The translations under genes were made by a program, and so were the position numbers. The notes under the pieces were generated by a model. The model was not told where the DNA came from. It ran no database searches and saw only the letters and a program-made list of their open reading frames with translations. Shown here piece after piece: positions 62,630-64,000 of a stretch of 64,000 bases of DNA (positions are counted from its first letter, which is position 1; every line of letters begins with the position of its first letter). Source of the stretch: Nonomuraea cavernae (GTDB lineage: Bacteria; Actinomycetota; Actinomycetes; Streptosporangiales; Streptosporangiaceae); assembly GCF_014646355.1 (NCBI RefSeq), contig NZ_BMNH01000003.1, forward strand, positions 62,001 to 126,000. Direction: 5' to 3'.

Positions 62630-63304
62630 TCAGGCGAGGGCCTTGCGCAGCCAGGACTCCACGCCCGCCACGTGCACGGTGGCCCACGAGTGGGCCAGGT
62701 CGGGCTGGTGGGCGGCGATGGCCTCGTAGATCGCGGTGTGCTGCTCGCGCGTCTTGTCCAGCGCGCCCTCCTGGGTGAGGCCGCGCCAGATCCGGGCCCG
62801 GGTCGTCGGCCCGGAGAGGCTCTCGATGAACGAGCACAGCACGCTGTTGCCCGACCCCAGCGCGATTCGCTGGTGGAACTCCAGGTCGTTGGCGACCAGC
62901 TCCTCGATCGTGGGGGAGGCGGGCAACGACTCGAGGATCACCCGGAGCTCCTCGATCTCCGCGTCGGTCATCGACCTGGCGGCCATCGCCGTGGCGGCGG
63001 GTTCGAGGATGCGGCGCACCTCGAAGAACTGCAGCACGGTGTCGTCGCGGTGCAGGTCGAGCACGAACGACATGGTGTCGAGCAGCAGCCGCGGCTCCAG
63101 GCTGGTGACGTAGGTGCCGTCGCCCTGGCGCACGTCGAGGACGTTGATCAGGGCCAGCGCGCGGACGGCCTCGCGCAGCGAGTTGCGAGACAGGCCGAGG
63201 CGCTCGGCCAGGTCGGCCTCCTTCGGCAGCCGGTCGCCGGGCGTCAGCTCGCCGGAGAGGATCATCTGCTTGATCTTGTCGATGGCCGCGTCGGTGACCG
63301 CCAC
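62630..63304 (-). CDS. FadR-type GntR regulator, probable L-fucose operon repressor
   Basis: The 224-residue protein has a GntR winged helix ('IDKIKQMILSGELTPGDRLPKEADLAERLGLSRNSLREAVRALALINVLDVRQGDGTYV') and an FCD effector domain with metal-type Asp/His ('NDLEFHQRIA', 'EQHTAIYEAIAAH'). GTG 63304 is chosen because GGGAG lies 6 bases upstream; the ATG at 63322 is inside the operator palindrome. A near-identical operator lies before the L-fucose operon. Confidence 0.85.
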   Translation of the reverse strand: MAVTDAAIDKIKQMILSGELTPGDRLPKEADLAERLGLSRNSLREAVRALALINVLDVRQGDGTYVTSLEPRLLLDTMSFVLDLHRDDTVLQFFEVRRILEPAATAMAARSMTDAEIEELRVILESLPASPTIEELVANDLEFHQRIALGSGNSVLCSFIESLSGPTTRARIWRGLTQEGALDKTREQHTAIYEAIAAHQPDLAHSWATVHVAGVESWLRKALA

Positions 63305-63313
63305 GCTTTTCTC

Positions 63314-63334
63314 CCTAGACATCGGATGTCTAGG
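63314..63334. promoter_or_regulatory. Perfect 10-1-10 palindrome at the gntR promoter
   Basis: CCTAGACATC, a central G and GATGTCTAGG: 10-bp arms, no mismatch. It overlaps the possible ATG of gntR and the stop codon of the MBL-fold gene. The inner 15 bp match the dyad at 50191-50205 except for the centre base and one arm base. Confidence 0.75.
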
Positions 63335-64000
63335 AGTCTATGGCCTGGAACCGTACGGGCTGGCCTCCGCTGACCCGCCTGATCGCCCCACGCGCCTCCA
63401 GGGCGCGCAGGTGGGCGGCGGCCTCGCCGGCCGCCATGCCGCGCAACATGGGGGACAGGTCGTCCCAGGGTCTGTTCCAGGTCATCATGGCGGCGACCTC
63501 CCAGATGGTCTGCGGCTCCGGCCGCTCGGCCAGCAGCGCGTGAAGCTCGGTGAGCTTCTCCTCGTGATGCTGACGGATCTCGGTGGCTCGCGCTGCCGCA
63601 TCGGGAAATGTCCACTCGTGGGCCGGCAGGGCGTCGAGCGGGCCCATGTCGCCGATCCGCTCCAGGGAGCCGAGGAACTCTCCCAGCGGATCGACATCAT
63701 CGCGATCGTACGGATAGATGCCGACGTGAGGGGTGATGTCGGGGAGGACGTGGTCACCGGTGAACAGCCGGTCGGCGTCCTCCAGGTGCAGGCAGATATG
63801 ACCGGGAGTGTGGCCGGGCGTGTGCACGGCCCGCAGCTTGCGGCCGGGCAGGTCGACCAGGTCGCCGTCGCGCAGCTCGCGGTCGGGCGGTGCGGGTGGT
63901 TTGGGGCGCTGGGCGGTGGCGACGTCCACCTCCGCCGGGTCGGCGCCGGCCCGGCGCAGCATGTCGGCCTGGAAGCTGCGGTGCTCGCCGTCGGCCAGGC
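63330..64000 (-). CDS. MBL-fold metallo-hydrolase, 5' end beyond the window
   Basis: Only the C-terminal 220 or so residues are inside; the frame is open to the edge, so the N-terminal HxHxDH motif is not seen. Visible: 'HTPGHTPGHICLH', 'FTGDHVLPD', 'DALPAHEW' and the 'MTWNRPWDDLSPMLRGMAAGEAAAHLRALEARGAIRRV' tail, which closely resembles that of the MBL-fold protein at 2782. The stop lies in the gntR palindrome; distance to gntR is short, so they could be one transcript. Confidence 0.85.
   Translation of the reverse strand, partial: LADGEHRSFQADMLRRAGADPAEVDVATAQRPKPPAPPDRELRDGDLVDLPGRKLRAVHTPGHTPGHICLHLEDADRLFTGDHVLPDITPHVGIYPYDRDDVDPLGEFLGSLERIGDMGPLDALPAHEWTFPDAAARATEIRQHHEEKLTELHALLAERPEPQTIWEVAAMMTWNRPWDDLSPMLRGMAAGEAAAHLRALEARGAIRRVSGGQPVRFQAIDS

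Overview
The window is high-GC DNA with dense genes, many GTG starts, frequent 4-base start/stop overlaps and several start codons placed 7-10 bases after a -10 box (leaderless mRNAs). It carries lipoprotein-anchored ABC transport operons, a SARP activator, a LanC fragment and a FurA-KatG pair. This points to a filamentous actinomycete, probably of the Streptosporangiaceae type; the genus is inference. No rRNA, tRNA or CRISPR array was seen.

Layout. 0.15-4.8 kb: a B3/4-domain protein, a winged-helix regulator translationally coupled to an MFS exporter, an MBL-fold hydrolase and a multifunctional-enzyme-type SDR; the last two share an upstream AGAAC-N3-GTTCT dyad. 5.1-11.9 kb: ROK regulator plus a sugar ABC importer, Gfo/Idh/MocA oxidoreductase and a TIM-barrel isomerase (cyclitol or sugar use). 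11.9-12.3 kb: a gene-free stretch with three copies of a 20-bp dyad and a perfect hairpin. 12.3-18 kb: a five-component oligopeptide-type ABC importer closed by a strong terminator. 18.1-25.5 kb: an accessory island with VapBC, the remains of a lanthipeptide cluster (truncated exporter and truncated LanC abutting at their 5' ends, an M48-like protein without zinc ligands, a frameshifted SARP), a cut IS1380-type transposase and an IS3-type element. 25.6-33.5 kb: an ADH/3Fe-4S ferredoxin/PPOX operon, then methyltransferase, DUF1702, alpha/alpha-toroid, methyltransferase, GT4 and GDP-mannose-dehydratase-like genes, with KstR-type operators in two intergenic regions. 33.7-39.5 kb: hydrolase, AraC regulator, ArsR-like/AHSA1 pair, small proteins and a PadR/membrane protein pair. 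39.5-44.4 kb: metabolic genes mixed with gene fragments (SDR, LysR, phosphoribosyltransferase, kinase/MFS chimera). 44.4-50 kb: lipoprotein, a CYP125-like P450 behind KstR-like and KstR2-like sites, and a NarL-type two-component system interleaved with two paralogous secreted proteins. 50.2-57.9 kb: a complete-looking non-phosphorylating L-fucose operon with its own ABC importer. 58-64 kb: GNAT, KatG-FurA, a LigD-like protein whose ligase motif I is lost, a FadR-type GntR regulator and a partial MBL-fold gene.

The best functional links are: (1) the GntR regulator near 63 kb has a perfect palindrome at its own promoter, and a near-identical dyad lies just upstream of the L-fucose operon 13 kb away; (2) three TNNAACNNGTTNNA sites sit in promoter regions of the ADH/PPOX operon, the GT4/dehydratase genes and the P450, suggesting one lipid or steroid-type regulon; (3) the two-component locus looks like a tandem duplication reduced to one kinase and one regulator but with two effector genes kept.
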